Source: Paracyclopina nana
Taxonomy: Eukaryota > Arthropoda > Copepoda > Cyclopoida > Cyclopettidae
Assembly (NCBI GenBank): GCA_019096065.1
Contig: JAGUCH010000007.1
Coordinates: 1,262,501 to 1,326,500 of the forward strand
Direction of reading: 5' to 3'
Length of the DNA stretch: 64,000 nt
In this document: positions 22,167-38,200 of the stretch, one piece after another
Numbering within the stretch: position 1 is the stretch's first letter
Layout of the letters: each line of letters opens with the position of its first letter
The notes under the pieces: generated by a model
Told to the model about the DNA's origin: nothing
What the model saw: the letters and a program-made list of their open reading frames with translations, nothing else
The model's database searches: none
Translations under genes and position numbers: made by a program

Positions 22167-23026
22167 GTTTTTGTGGCCCGAAAACTGCTGGAGAGAAGCT
22201 GACAAATCAGTGATAATGACTTCCTATGCTGTAAGCTGTTTTATTGTCCTGGAATCAAGGTGCGATAACAGATTCCTCTGCTGCTTCTCCAGAACTTTCA
22301 AAACAACAAGCTCAACTCTGCACTGTGAGGAGTCTGGCCAGAAAAGCCCCCTTTATAGACAGTTTCTCCAGAGCTTCCAAAATTTTTATTTCAGCACAGT
22401 GGACAATGTGGACATTAAAAACACCCAGAATAGCAAGAGTTTATATAATATAAGCTAAATTTAGTGGATAAAATAAGTCCCTCTAAATTAAGTCATTTTT
22501 AGAGGATTTGTCCCAGTGTGCGAGTTGAAAAGGCATAAACATTTACTTTCTAGCATTTATTTATCCATCATTCCATCATTTTAGATTTTCTTTTCATCTC
22601 AGCTCAAAAGAGGCAAAAAACTTTTCTTTCACACATTTTTATTTTTTTATTTTTGATAAGACAGAATTGTGATCATCTATTGCAAAAATCTGGTCGTTGA
22701 TAGGTATTAGAAAATTAACTGGTTTCTTCTTCTTAGCACAGCAGCAGCATTAATAAAAGAAGTGCAACTTAATCGGTTTTTCTCCCATCATTTCCCATCC
22801 TTTTTTTTCTTTCTGGACATAATTTTTCAAGTCACTTATTTTTGCGGCTAGCTAAAGGCTATGAATTGTCTTTTTTCAGCGATAGTTCAAAATTTTCAGG
22901 TTGAATGAGGGGATTATAAAGTGTTCTTTCGGATGCAGGTCTTTTCATTATCAGCTTGAAAAGTTAAATAGAAGTTTATGATGAGAGCAGAAGTATAGAG
23001 TTGTTATAGTAATTGTAGTAGCAAAA
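22167..23026. other. Intergenic DNA between the two Rho-family genes
   Basis: This is AT-rich sequence without convincing coding frames. It must contain the 3' untranslated region of Cdc42 and the promoter of the RhoA-like gene. A CACAGTGG occurs at about 22394 without a matching partner. Confidence 0.5.
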
Positions 23027-26109
<3,083 letters not shown>

Positions 26110-28417
26110 ATGAGGAATTCCAACATTTTGAACAAGTGGAACAACAAGAATAACAACAAGCAAGGTGACTTTAAAAAAGGCTGGCCAAGCTGAAATTCAA
26201 CATTAATTTCATTGCAGGCAACAAAAATTGGATTCATAATGCTGAAACCTTACTTAATGGCCATGTGGTTTATCTAGTCAAGGTAAACATTTTTCTAAAT
26301 TAGATAAAAGCTCATGCAGTACAAAAAAGAGGAAGAAGAGTAGAGTTGATTGGCAAGTTTTGCATAAATGTCATTATTTTCTTAGTATTTTCTCTAATGA
26401 GCAGACTTTTGTGTAATGTCAAGGATTTGAGCTTTAAGAATGAAATAGCAAATGATTTAGCTAATCATCCAAGTATTCATACCTTAAAAGAACAATTCAA
26501 AATTGTGGAGAGTGGGTATCAAATTTCCTTTGCATTGGCCTTGAATTGGAGCAATTTTTCATATTTCACAGTTCCTGGGTGACATTGAAGTTGATCAGCC
26601 CAAGGGCATCGAAGTAGTGAAGCAAGGAGTGCAAAAGCTCAAGTTCAACCATCAGCTGAAAAAGGCTGAGTCTGGCAGCCACAACAGCAAAATGCCCAAA
26701 GCCGAGCTGACCATCTCAGTGAACGGGGTGACCATCCAGGATCCCAAGTCAAAGATGATGATGCATCAGTACCCACTCCATAGGATCAGCTACTGTGCTG
26801 ATGACAAGGCTGAGAAGCGGTTCTTCAGCTTTATTGCCAAGGATGCAGACTCAAATAAGCACACTTGCTTTGTTTTCCTCAGTGATAAACTTGTAAGCAT
26901 TTTAATGGCTTCTTTGAATAAGCTTAGTTCTTAAAATGACCGCTAGGTCAAGTGGTGGCGCTTTTTCTTTAGTGCTTCAATTAGTGATCAAAGTAGAGTA
27001 ATGAAATAGCGTTTTTGGCGTTTTCCGCATGCATTCGGGAGAAAACTAAAAGCGACTTTTAGAAACTACGCAAAATTCCTATAATAGCTTATAAGATTTT
27101 AACTTGTAAGGGTCTGGCTTACTTAAGAGAAGAGAGTTAGTTCATAAAATGACCACCAGATCAAGCGGTGGCGCTATTTCTTGAAAAGTTTCCAGAATTT
27201 GTCACATTACTCATATTAAATGACTCTTTGGCGTTTACCTCATGCTTTAGGGTGAAAACTCAAGTTCACTTCTAATAAATTACCAAAAATATCAGGTTAT
27301 TCATGTTGCTGATTGAGAAGAAAAGTTACCATTGAATTTAGTTTAAAATATGGCCGCTAGTTCAAAAGATGGCGCTGCATTTAATGGTGTTTGCAGAACC
27401 GCTTCAATTGCTCCAATCAAGCTTAGTTTTTTTGGCGTTTTTCCAAAAATAAAAATTAGAATCGAAAAATTCGGTTGGCCTGTTGTCACAACCAAATTAT
27501 TTTGGCAAATGCATGAATTCCATACTAGAAAAACTACTGCTACAAGCTATTAAAGCAAATTTTTCAAGGAAAAATTGTGGTTTATGCCAAATTGTTTTTG
27601 TGTTCCAGGCTGAGGAGATCACTTTAACCATTGGCCAAGCTTTTGAATTGGCCTACAAAAAATTCCTTGAAAACAGCAAGGACACGAATCTGGTCAAGAA
27701 AATAGAAGCTCTCGAGCATGAGAACAAGGAGCTGAAGAAACGGCTAGCCGAAGTTGCCAAAATCAATGAAGTCAAGACTTACATGAGGGATAATAATGTA
27801 AGTTTGAGTTCTGAGATTTTTTCACTTAAAAATGTTAAGAAGTGTCTTTCAAAATAAGTCTGCTCAAAAGTTATACTGAACAAGGTTAAATCCACAAAAA
27901 TATGTAGATTTGGAATTTGGAGTGGTTATCAATTAGTAAATTATTTACAGATTGCTGATTTGTTTTACAGATTGCTGATTTGTGTTCAGTTAATCCTGCG
28001 GAGCATTCCAAGCCACAATTAAGTGTTGACAACACCACCAATGACAACATTGAAGCTGAGGAGCAAAATGAGCTGATTTGCTTGGATGCCTCCACTTCAA
28101 GCACCAAGTCACTGGACTTTGGTGGCATCACCCTGGACAAGCTGGAGCTGGAGGGGCTCCATGATGATGACTTTGACCCTAGAGCAAGTGAGAAGCAGCC
28201 AGCTGCTCCAGCATTGCCACCAAGGGAGTTTCTCAACAACAACAAAGGTAAACAAGTCCAAATTCAAAATGGCTGCCAATAAAGAATTTTTTTTCCTTTT
28301 TCAGCAGGTGACCCATTTGGTATGGCCACTTTCACATCACCAACTACAGCAACAACAATGAATCAGCAGAAAACATTTGATGCCTTGCAAGACTTGGATC
28401 CTTTCAAGAATCTCTGA
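26110..28417 (+). CDS. GULP1: CED-6/GULP engulfment adaptor (PTB domain)
   Basis: The exons are 26110-26164, 26218-26282, 26572-26892, 27609-27797, 27971-28247 and 28308-28417, joined in phase to 338 residues (human GULP1 has 304). The PTB domain covers about residues 20-165: NWIH...LLNGHVVYLVKFLGDIEVDQPKG (here shown in parts), MHQYPLHRISYCADDK, RFFSFIAKD and EEITLTIGQAFELAYKKFL are close to CED-6. A Leu-zipper-like coiled coil (KIEALEHENKELKKRL) follows. The C-terminal tail is acidic with two DPF motifs (GDPFGM, LDPFKNL), typical of clathrin/AP2 binders. Known role: binds NPXY tails of engulfment receptors and acts in endocytosis. The fifth exon has a duplicated acceptor and the sixth a CAGCAG acceptor (see findings). 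Confidence 0.95.
26930..27480. repeat. Three diverged ~200-bp tandem copies in GULP intron 3
   Basis: Copies begin near 26933, 27146 and 27344 with TAAAATGACCGCTAGGTCAAG or a variant, followed by GGTGGCGCT or GATGGCGCT. Later shared parts are GCGTTTTT-GGCGTTTTCC and CTT(T/C)TA(A/G)-like stretches. Copy edges are approximate. Confidence 0.6.
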
Positions 28418-28583
28418 ATGTGGAACCTTAAAAGAAGAAATGTGTACAATAACTAATCATAGTACTTTTATATGAAACTATAACAATACACCTTTTATAG
28501 TTAGGTTTAGAGCCTCAGTCAGTTAAAAATGTCCAAATCTAACTTTTTTTTATAAAATTAAAAGAGTCAATCTTTTTTTGCTA

Positions 28584-28589
28584 AATAAA
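28584..28589 (+). terminator. Poly(A) signal of GULP
   Basis: AATAAA lies 167 bases past the GULP stop codon. Confidence 0.65.
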
Positions 28590-28610
28590 GGAGCATTTCA
28601 CTTAGATCTT

Positions 28611-28616
28611 TTTATT
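28611..28616 (-). terminator. Candidate poly(A) signal of NFX1
   Basis: AATAAA on the minus strand, about 630 bases past the NFX1 stop. No closer canonical hexamer was seen. It faces the GULP signal 22 bases away. Confidence 0.45.
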
Positions 28617-29243
28617 CATATTCAAAGCAGGCTTATTTTTTGCATAAGGAATTGGGTTTATACATATTACACATATACAGTAATAATGGTATTTTTTCAA
28701 GGTGAAAAGAGAACATTGAAAGGGCAAAGATGGGGTGTTATTCTACAAAGTTGCTGATTCAATGGTAAGAAGTAATTAGAGGAGGGGCTTTTGTAGTTGT
28801 AAGCAATTAAAGTCAATTTTGGGGTCTTTTTCTCTCGCTCACTCGGAAATCTCTGGGATTGTTTTTCTTCAGTGCTTTCTAGCTTGACTGTACTCATCTG
28901 AGTGTGATGAACCTGTTTTTCATCACAATTTTTGTTTCTTAAAAAAAGCATAGTATAGTACATCTTCTTCATTTTCTTTTTCTTCTTCCCTTATTTTTGT
29001 CATGGTTTCTGAGCTTGTAATGAATCGAGACAGTCTTCTGAATGAATTCTTTTGTCGAGTCAGTGAGAGCTGCTGGTTTTGCCAGCTTTTTTTTACAATC
29101 TTGGATAGACCACTACAATGAACAGTGTCACTTCTTCCACAGCCACCTTCAGCTTTGTTCTGTAAAAAGTTTTTGTTTCGATTTTTTAGTGTGTTTTAAA
29201 GTGTGTGCAAAAAATAATTGATTATAAAGGATCATCAGACATC

Positions 29244-32200
29244 TCAGCCATCAAAGTCAAAGTAGTCAATTTTCGCCTCTTCGGAGTTACTCTGGATGGA
29301 GTTATTCGATGCAGACGACTTCAATCCGGATGGCTGCAGTGTGGTGAAAGTCCTATTCAAAAAAAGAGAATCTTAAACATATAATTTAAATCTTTTGCTA
29401 AATGGCTTACGGCATTGCAGGCTTGATGTTCAAGGGAGCGGAAGGAGCCTTGCGAAGGCCTTGAACCACATCCATGATGGACTGCGAAGGTAGCCAAGCC
29501 TTGTCCTTGACGGCAGTTGCAACGACATTCCGCTTGGGCTCAGAGTCGTACGACTCGGACTCAATGCCAAAGTGGTCACTGAGCTCATGCACAAACTGCC
29601 GCTTGTCCCTGTTCATGACCTCGAAAGAGTGCGAACGCGATTTGTGCTTAGACTCCTTGGCCAGCTTGACTAGCTCGCTCAACTTGTCGTGAACAAAGGC
29701 AGCAAATGAGGGCTCTTTCTTCGCGTACTCCTTGAGGAAGTCCGAGTACTTGGGAGCGGCCAGCTTGGCAGACACATCCGGATTCTCAATTTGAAGCGCC
29801 AAGGCCACTCTTCGGTTGCGCTCCAGCTTGGCACATTCTTCGTTGCAGTCGATTTTGCTCTTGCGATTGAGCTCCTTCAAGTTGATCATTGAGTTCCCAT
29901 TGTTCAAGTCTCGCATGTGGGCAGCCAATAATGACAAGTGCATGCTGCCCGATGAGCTTGAGCACATCACCAACGAGGTCAAGTGTCCACAAGCGCAGTT
30001 CAATTTCACCTAAACATCAAAATTGTAAACGCACTAGTACAACTTAGACTCAATGTCTAGCACGTCACAAATCCAAAGCTCAAACTGCACGCGGATCCTG
30101 ATCAGTGCCTCAAAAGTGTTCAAGTGCGATTTGAGCAAGTTACCTTTTCCAAGCATGCAGTGCTCGGACAAGTGCCGTCATGACAAGCCGCATTGCAGGG
30201 ATGGCCACAAGCTTGCCTCGGTTCCTGACAAGGTTGGGAGCAGGTGGAGTCATTGCATTCTCCAGGATGGCAAGGCTTGGCGCATTTGTGCCTTCCACAG
30301 GCCAAGGGCTTTCCGCAGGGGCGGCCGCAGGAGATGCCCTGGATGTGGCAAGCCACGCTTTTCCTCACCTCGTGGCCTCCATAGCACCTTTTCTCAGTCA
30401 AAGCTGTGCAGGGTGGGCAATGCTCTTCGGAGTGGCAGTTGTGCATGACCGGATGGCCGCACGGGTGGGCCCGGGTGCAAGTGTTGGAGCAGTGGGGCGG
30501 TTTCACCCCACAGTGCACAGGTGGGAAAATGACCTCTGAGCCACAAAAGCAGGACAACTCGTCGAAACTGACATTGGGACAGGAAGAGCAGTTTCCTCTG
30601 TGGCAAGGCTCAATGCACCTAAACACAATGGGATTGTTTTGAATTTTTTTGGAGGGCGGGCCTTCGGCCCGCCCTCCACATTTCGCTGTGACCTACGTCG
30701 CTCCCCAGTTTTGAGACAGGAAACTGCACCAGGAAACCAAACCAGGATATCGACCAGGAAGTAAATTGCAATCCAGAAAAAGACAGAAAAATAACTGCCT
30801 GGTCCGGGATTTGAACCCAGGTCAGACAGCATTGAAATCTGACACTCTGTCACTGAGCCACCTAAGCAATACACAAAATTTGCTACTCAGATCAGTATGA
30901 TTCAAAGAAAAAGTTGAGCAAATGTTTAAGATTGCCTCTACCTTTAGCAAATTATGTATGTCAGTAGGCCGTAGGCCTCTGGGCTGAATGCGGCAGTTAC
31001 TGTTTTTCCAAAGATTGGAAAATAACTTCATCCCATTAAACACAAACTGCAATTCTTTATACAAGGTGATTGATGCATTTTATTGGGAGTGGGCAAAAGG
31101 CCAGCCCCCACTCATTTTTTGGAGGGCGGGCCAAAGGCCCGCTCTCCACATTTCGCTGTGACCTATGTCGCTCCCCTGTTTGACACAGGAAACTGCACAA
31201 GGATATCGACCAGGAAGTAAATTGCAATCCAGAAAAAGACAGAAAAAAACAGAAAAAGAACTGCCTGCACCGTGATTTGAACCTGGATCTGACTGCTTAG
31301 TAGTCCGACACCCTGTCACTGAGCCACCAAAGCAATACATTAATTTTTCAACTCAAATCAGAATGATTCAAAGAAAAAGTTGAGCAAATGTTTAAGATTG
31401 CCTCTACCTCTAACCAGGCCCGTCCACCAAGGCATGCCTTGACGCAACTTTTTTAAGCCTCACGCAACCAAGACTCTGTCATTACTTCAAGGGCGCCACA
31501 GTCGTCCAAGTACATAAAAAAAGGCGCTAAATTCAAAATCAGATTCTGCTCCCCCTTTGCTCACGTGAAGTTGAGCGCACGCTAAAGAATGATGCGAGTG
31601 ACGTATTAATTTGAGCGACCAGATTTGGCTTTTTTCCCAACAAATTTGCCCTCATTTGACTCTTTCTATAAGTGACAGATTTTTTTCTAATCAAAAAGAG
31701 TAGCTCTGCCCAGTTATTTCCACAGAATTCTATTTATTCTGTCAGAAGCCCTTCCATAGCATAGTTAGACTCCGTGTTTAGATAATTTCAGCTGGTAGTT
31801 CACCTTACATTCTAGATCATCTTGCCTCTAACATAAAATGTATGTCGGCCGTTCAGCCCAGTGGCCGTAGGCCTCTGGGCTGAATTCGGCTGTTACTGCT
31901 TTTTCCAAAGATGAGAAATTTACCTACATCCTATTAAACACAAACTGCAATGCTATATACAGTGTGATTGATGTATATTATTGGGAGTGGGCAACAGGCC
32001 CGCCCTCCACATTTCGCTGTGACCTATGTCGCTACCCCGTTTGACACAGGCTCGGGCTAGAAAAGCTGTACTCGAGTTTTTGCATTCAATTCAAAAATCC
32101 ACTCTAAGCTCTTTAACTGCCCTACTTTATGATCCCCAGCTATATATTATCTATTTATATATGTAAAGAATTTATAAAACAAGCTATCAAAATAGCTGAG

Positions 32201-35200
32201 CAAATTTTGTGAAGGAAAAATCGAGAAGCAACTTTGCAGGCTCGATGCTACGACTATATATGATGGAAAGTAATTTTCAAATATTAATGAAGTTACCAGA
32301 CTAGGCAATCTTGACTTAGCATCTGATCCATTACTTTGAAGGCTAGGGTTGAGAGGCCCTCAGTAATGCAAGAGTAGTTGAAAGTGTTAATCAATGAATT
32401 AAAAATTGTGCATTTTGAATTTGGCACTTTTTGAGCTAAAAGATATGTATCTTCAAGTTTTGTCTGGTATCTCTGATAGAGACTCTTCTTTAAAAAGGAG
32501 TCCTAACAAAAATCAAACTGTATCGGTAGCTCAGTCAATAGAGCGCCAGTCTCCTAATCTAAATGTTGAGGTTTAAATCCCCATACAAGAACAAGGCATT
32601 TTCCTCCTTTTTTCTTCTTGGATTTACTTCTTGGACAAAATCATGGTCAAATAGAGGAGCAACAAACCTTATAAAATACTTTATAATGTGTGTCACTTGA
32701 TAAAGTAAAACGTCAGAGCTTTTATACCGTCTGACCGTTCAAAATTGGACGGTGCGGGAATCAAAAGTTTGTGTTATGAATTCATGAATTTTGTGGCTTA
32801 ATGGGTGTCGTTGGAAAGCTTGAACCTTTGTACATCTTTTTTGTTTTCTGACAAAATGAAAAATATTATTATGTATTCTCGGTGACAGCAAAAAATAAAT
32901 TTCGCATCAGTTTTTTCGCGACAATTTTCTGTGTTGCCTAACGAAAATTGAATTTTCCTGGTTTTTTTCTCTTTAAATTGATTTTTTCTACTTTTACAAA
33001 AAAGATGGCAAAAGGCTCAATCTTTCCAACGATATCATTTAAAAGTCCTGTATTTCTTGAATATGTGACAAAAAGTTTAGATTCCCGTACCGTCCAATTT
33101 TGAACGGTCAGACTGTATATGTGTAGTTATATGAACTGAGACGAATTGGTAAACTGAATTATGCATGCTAAAATTACTTTCCATCATATAAAAAAGATTT
33201 CCTATGCTAAATATACCTATTTTCAAAGCCCTAGATTCAAAGATATTATCAAGTTTTTGAGGACTATTTCTAAAAATTAGGGACAATTCACTACTTTTGG
33301 GCTGGCTTTTTCCAATTTTCTTAGCTTTTGCCTTGCCAGTACAACAACTATAGCATGGCCATCATGATTACCAGAAAATTCTTTTTCCTCAATTCATTGC
33401 AAGAAATGGCTAATTTGTCAAAAAACTGGCTCTTTTTATAAAACCCACACTAGATGAACTTGTTTGTTTTGAACTCACTCAGAGTGGAGCTACCAAAAGT
33501 AAGGCTATTTTTTCTTATTCGATCCTTCATGCTCAGGTCTGGATATGATGTGACTCATGATCCAAAATTTCTTGACTTTCATGAATCTTGCTCAAAATGG
33601 TACCATTCTGTTCCTTGAATCAATTGTACTGTTTCAAGCTCAAAAAAAGAGCTTTCTTTAACATTTTGTTGCCTACAACTCTAAAAAACTTTTTGTTTAC
33701 TTTTTGTTTGAAGCGATATTTTTGCCGCAATTGCTACGCACGCTTACTCGTACGCCAAAGAACCAAAAATTCAGCACCATCTATTGCATTTTGTCTGTCT
33801 TTTGCTCCCCATAATTCAGGTTACCAATCCAAATCTGCTCTTTTATATCACATTATTTCTAAGCATTTTTGGGGATATTTTAGAAATACTTAATAGCCCT
33901 GGAATAAAATTTAAGGGATTTAAAGTAATTTTATTCCCCTCTAATCCATGGAACTAATCCAAATTAGAAGTTAGAAAAAAGAGAGAAACTATCTAGATTC
34001 GAACCTCAGATTGTTAGATTAGCATTCCAATGCTCTAACCATTGAGCTATGGGAACTTCATGTTAATTGGCTGCTGCTATTACAGCCAGATAAAGAAATC
34101 AGAAAAAGTTAAGGAATGACTGGGATTTCAACCTCAGTTGGCTGAATCCAGAACCCATCGCTCTAATAGGAGCTCCTCTAGTAAAATGGGTTTTTTTAAG
34201 TAGTCTATTTTTTAGCTCCCCAACCACAGGATGCTAGCATGTGAGGGCAGCCCAGTAACTTCATTAACACACTCAAAAATCATTTTACAGAATATAAAAT
34301 TGTATATTTTGAGCTGGGGCATATAAAATTGGGTCATACAATTGCTGACTTTGGATTTACAAATGGAAAAACACTCATACAATTACAGCCCTTGCAGGCT
34401 CAGGCTAGTAAAGCGCTGTACTTGAGTTTTCCCATTTTACAATCCATTATGACACAAACTCAACCTGGGTAAAACTAAGGAGTGCTAATAGGTATGTTAC
34501 AATAGCTTTCTGGAAACTTGTGAAAATTTCTAGTTGGGATGTGCCTTTTATCCCTAAATGTTTGGCCATAGCTATTTGATCCAGGGGTGGTTGCCTCTGA
34601 GAAATTAGCCCCCAAATAATTTTGCCTTAAAGACATTTAACCCTGGGCATATTTGCCATTTGGATATTTGCATGAGGAAATTTGTCCATAAGATGTTTGC
34701 CCCTAGGATTATTTACCAATATAAATTTTGTCCCCTGAGATGTTAGCCCTTTGGATTTTTGCCCCTGAGATGTTAGCCCCTTGATTTTTTGCCTGTGAGA
34801 TATAAGCCCTTTGGATTTTTGCTCGTGAGGTGTTAGTTCCTTGGATTTTTGCCCCAAGGACTTTGACCCCTAGACTTTTTTTGGCTTTTCAACAAGCAAA
34901 TAGCGTAAAGTGACTTAACTTGCTGCACACTCTAGTCAGTCGACTTTCATTTCCAGCCAAAACAACATTCAGTGAATTAATTTTACTTTTGAACCTCTAT
35001 TTTTCACTTGAATTAATTTTACTTTAGAACCTCTATTTTTCACTTACAATCCCTGGCAAATCATATTTAATAAAGTCATCTGTAAGATCATAGTAAGATT
35101 CTTAAATCAATTTGTAAACTGCCTAAAGGTAATTTTTGTTAAGACCTTGGATATATGCCCTAACCAATAAACTAACACTCCCTCAAACTAATAAGTTTAT

Positions 35201-38200
35201 AGACCTTAATTTAGAAACAAAAGTAATCATTTAAAAGTCATGTAAAATAAAGGTATCAATATATTATACTAATTTGTGAATCACCTATAGTGTAAGTTAT
35301 TAAGTGCAGTGTTTTTGGTTCCACAAAATTCATTATTCCTGGTACAACTTTCATGACAATTTGCATTTTATCTGCTGCTTATTTTCTTGCACTTGCTCAG
35401 ATCAAGAATTTCTATCAATGCAATATAAAAAAGCAATGAGACACTCTTGCAATTTCTAGTTACTAGTGTGTGCAACATTTCTCATTAAAATCAGGGACTA
35501 GCATCACTGATGTCTGTAGGCCCGCCCTCCGCTGTCCATTTATGGACGCCTTTACCTAGTTTAAAGATATATCAAAAATTTCATGCCTGTGCTGTCCGCA
35601 AGAGAGGAGTCTTCCACATGCAAGAGGACATGGGTGATCGAATTGGATGCAGCATTTTTGGCCACATTTGTGCCTGAGGCAGTCGCGTTTTTTGCTGCAC
35701 ATCTTCTCGCAGATGGCGTCGTCAGCACGCGAGTTCAGCTTGGAGCAATCCATTTCTCGATCCATGAATCCGCATCGACATTTCACCTGAAAGGCAATTT
35801 TAAATGTTTTTGAGAACTTTTTTTATCAAACAGTTGTATTTTTTGTATTTTTGGTAAAAAAATTTCAACTTTGAGAAGTTTTCAACACTTTGATAATCTT
35901 ACAATAATTTAAGAATCTCACAATAATTTTGCAATTTTACCAATTACCATAATTTGAGAACTTTATAATTATTGAGAATTTTTCTATTAATGAGAATTTA
36001 TCAATAATTAATGAATGTTTCAATTATTGAGAATTTTCAATTATTGAGAATTTTCAATTACCGAGAATTTTCAATTAATAAGAATTTTCAATTTTTGAGA
36101 ATTTTCAATTTTGGAGAATTTTCAATTTTGGAGAATTTTCAATTTTTGAGAATTTTTCAGAAAATTAGAAAAACTTACATCATTATTATAAGTAACTTAA
36201 CATATTTTAAATTTTTTTTTTCGAATTTTATACCTCGGTAGTTAAGGGACATTTTGGACATGGCTTTTCATGGCAGATCTGCTGGCAAGTGTGGTTGTTC
36301 CCCACTGGCCCACAATTCAGGACATGCCCACAAATTTGGCCACAGCTGGGAATCTCATCAGTGCAAATCTGCCGTTGACCCTTTGCAATCTCCGTTTTCC
36401 CACAGTGGCAAGAGTGGACCAACTCGGGGCTTTTGGGGCAGATTTCGCAGCCTTCAGGGTCAAAATGGCAAATTTTGGAGCATTTGTGGTTGTCGCATGC
36501 CAGCACTTTTTGGCAGGATCGGCCGCAAGAAAAAGTCAGCTCAAGTCCTGGAGAGCAATCAAGGATTCTCTCGGATGGCTCATGACAATTGCATACTTGA
36601 GTGACTTGAACTGTGCACTTGTCACAAGGACCTTTGTGGCAAATGGCCTCACATTTGTGGTTACCACAAAGCAAAAGTTTGCCGCAAACATTCGTGCAAA
36701 TGGGACTGGATCCACATCTTCCATTTTGGCTCGTTTGCCCACAAGGACAAGTCCTATGAAAAAATAAAAATTATTCACTTTTCCATGAAAACGGTCAAGC
36801 CATCGAATTGAAAAAGAAATTGGAATCTTCTCCATTCAATTAAAAAAGTTGCCGATTAGAGGACTCGAACCCAGACCATTATCACGAGAACCGAGAGCCT
36901 TAAAATTGTGCCACAGCCTAATATAATTCCAACTCACTGAATGACATTAGCCACACACGGCGGGCAAGGTCCAGGATGACAAAGCTCCATACACTTATGG
37001 AGACAAGTGTGGGCATCGGCGGATTTCAAAGGCTTTCCACAGGGCTCTCCACACGAGTGTGGAATCTCCCTGCGCTCATAGGGCGGGTCAACCAGTTTGC
37101 CGCAAAAACACTTGTACTCCTTGGGCGCCGTTTTGCGCACAAATTGGCAGCCCGGGCAGCGCCAGCCCTGATTGTTGGAGTCATTGGTCCTCGCGATTTT
37201 CGACCACTTCTTGATGCAGTGGATGTGGAAGACTTGGAAGCATTCGCCATCGCAGTGCCACGTGGCGTTTTTCGGCTTGATCTTCTCCAGGCAAACCATG
37301 CACTCGGCTTGCCCAGCGACCAGCTGTTGGCTCAGACGGTCCCGCAAATTGAGGTCGCTCTTTGACCTCTTTCCTTTGCTGCTATTGGGACTCTGAGAAG
37401 CGGACAGGGCCAGCTGGCCCTTGGGAGTTCCCTGAAAGTAAATTATGCACAAGTGAATTGGAAAGCTCCCATTACTTGGAAACTTGAGTCATCAGCTTTG
37501 GAAAAGCTGCTACTGTGGTTTTTGAAAATGGAAGGCTAGAGCCTATGCGCGTGTTTGGAAAGCTACTTAACGCTTTTGGAAAGCAAATTGTTAGCTTTTT
37601 TAAATTGGAAGGCTGGCCTGAAAACACATTAGGAAATCTCTACTGTATACTTGAGTGGAAAGCTAGCCTGAAACCGTGATAGGAAAGCTTTTTTCCCCTT
37701 TATTGGAAAGCTAACAATAAGCTCTCTAGGTTGGAAGGCTGTCCTGTTACCTAAATTTGCTTTTACCCACAATCAGCTTTGATTGGAAAGATAGTACAAG
37801 CTAGTCAATCAGCTGATTTGGAAAACCGCTATCAAGCTTTAAAATCGGAAAGCTTGTCAATAAACAAATACTAGGGTTGGAAGGCTACAAGCAGCTTAAT
37901 TGGAAAGCTAGCCTTATCTCCAGATTTGGAACTGCTGTAAGCATTGAAATGACCAGTCTAAAATAAGCTTTAATAGAACTTTAGTCTACAATTTTGAATA
38001 TCTAAAGGCTTGCTTGGAAAGTTAAACAATGGAAATCTATTTAAACTCAATTGGAATGCTGCCACGTTACTGAACCAAAAAACAATTATTACAAGTTGAG
38101 CAAAACTAACTACGATGGAGCTTGCTTTGCAGCCCTAATTTTCGATGAGTGCATCTCTTAAGGAAAACCTAGGTTTCCAAGGTGAAAAGACAACATAAAG

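Noticed and set aside
32520-32587. Working tRNA gene
   Set aside because: A- and B-box-like parts are present, but the anticodon and acceptor stems do not pair, so it is listed only as tRNA-like.
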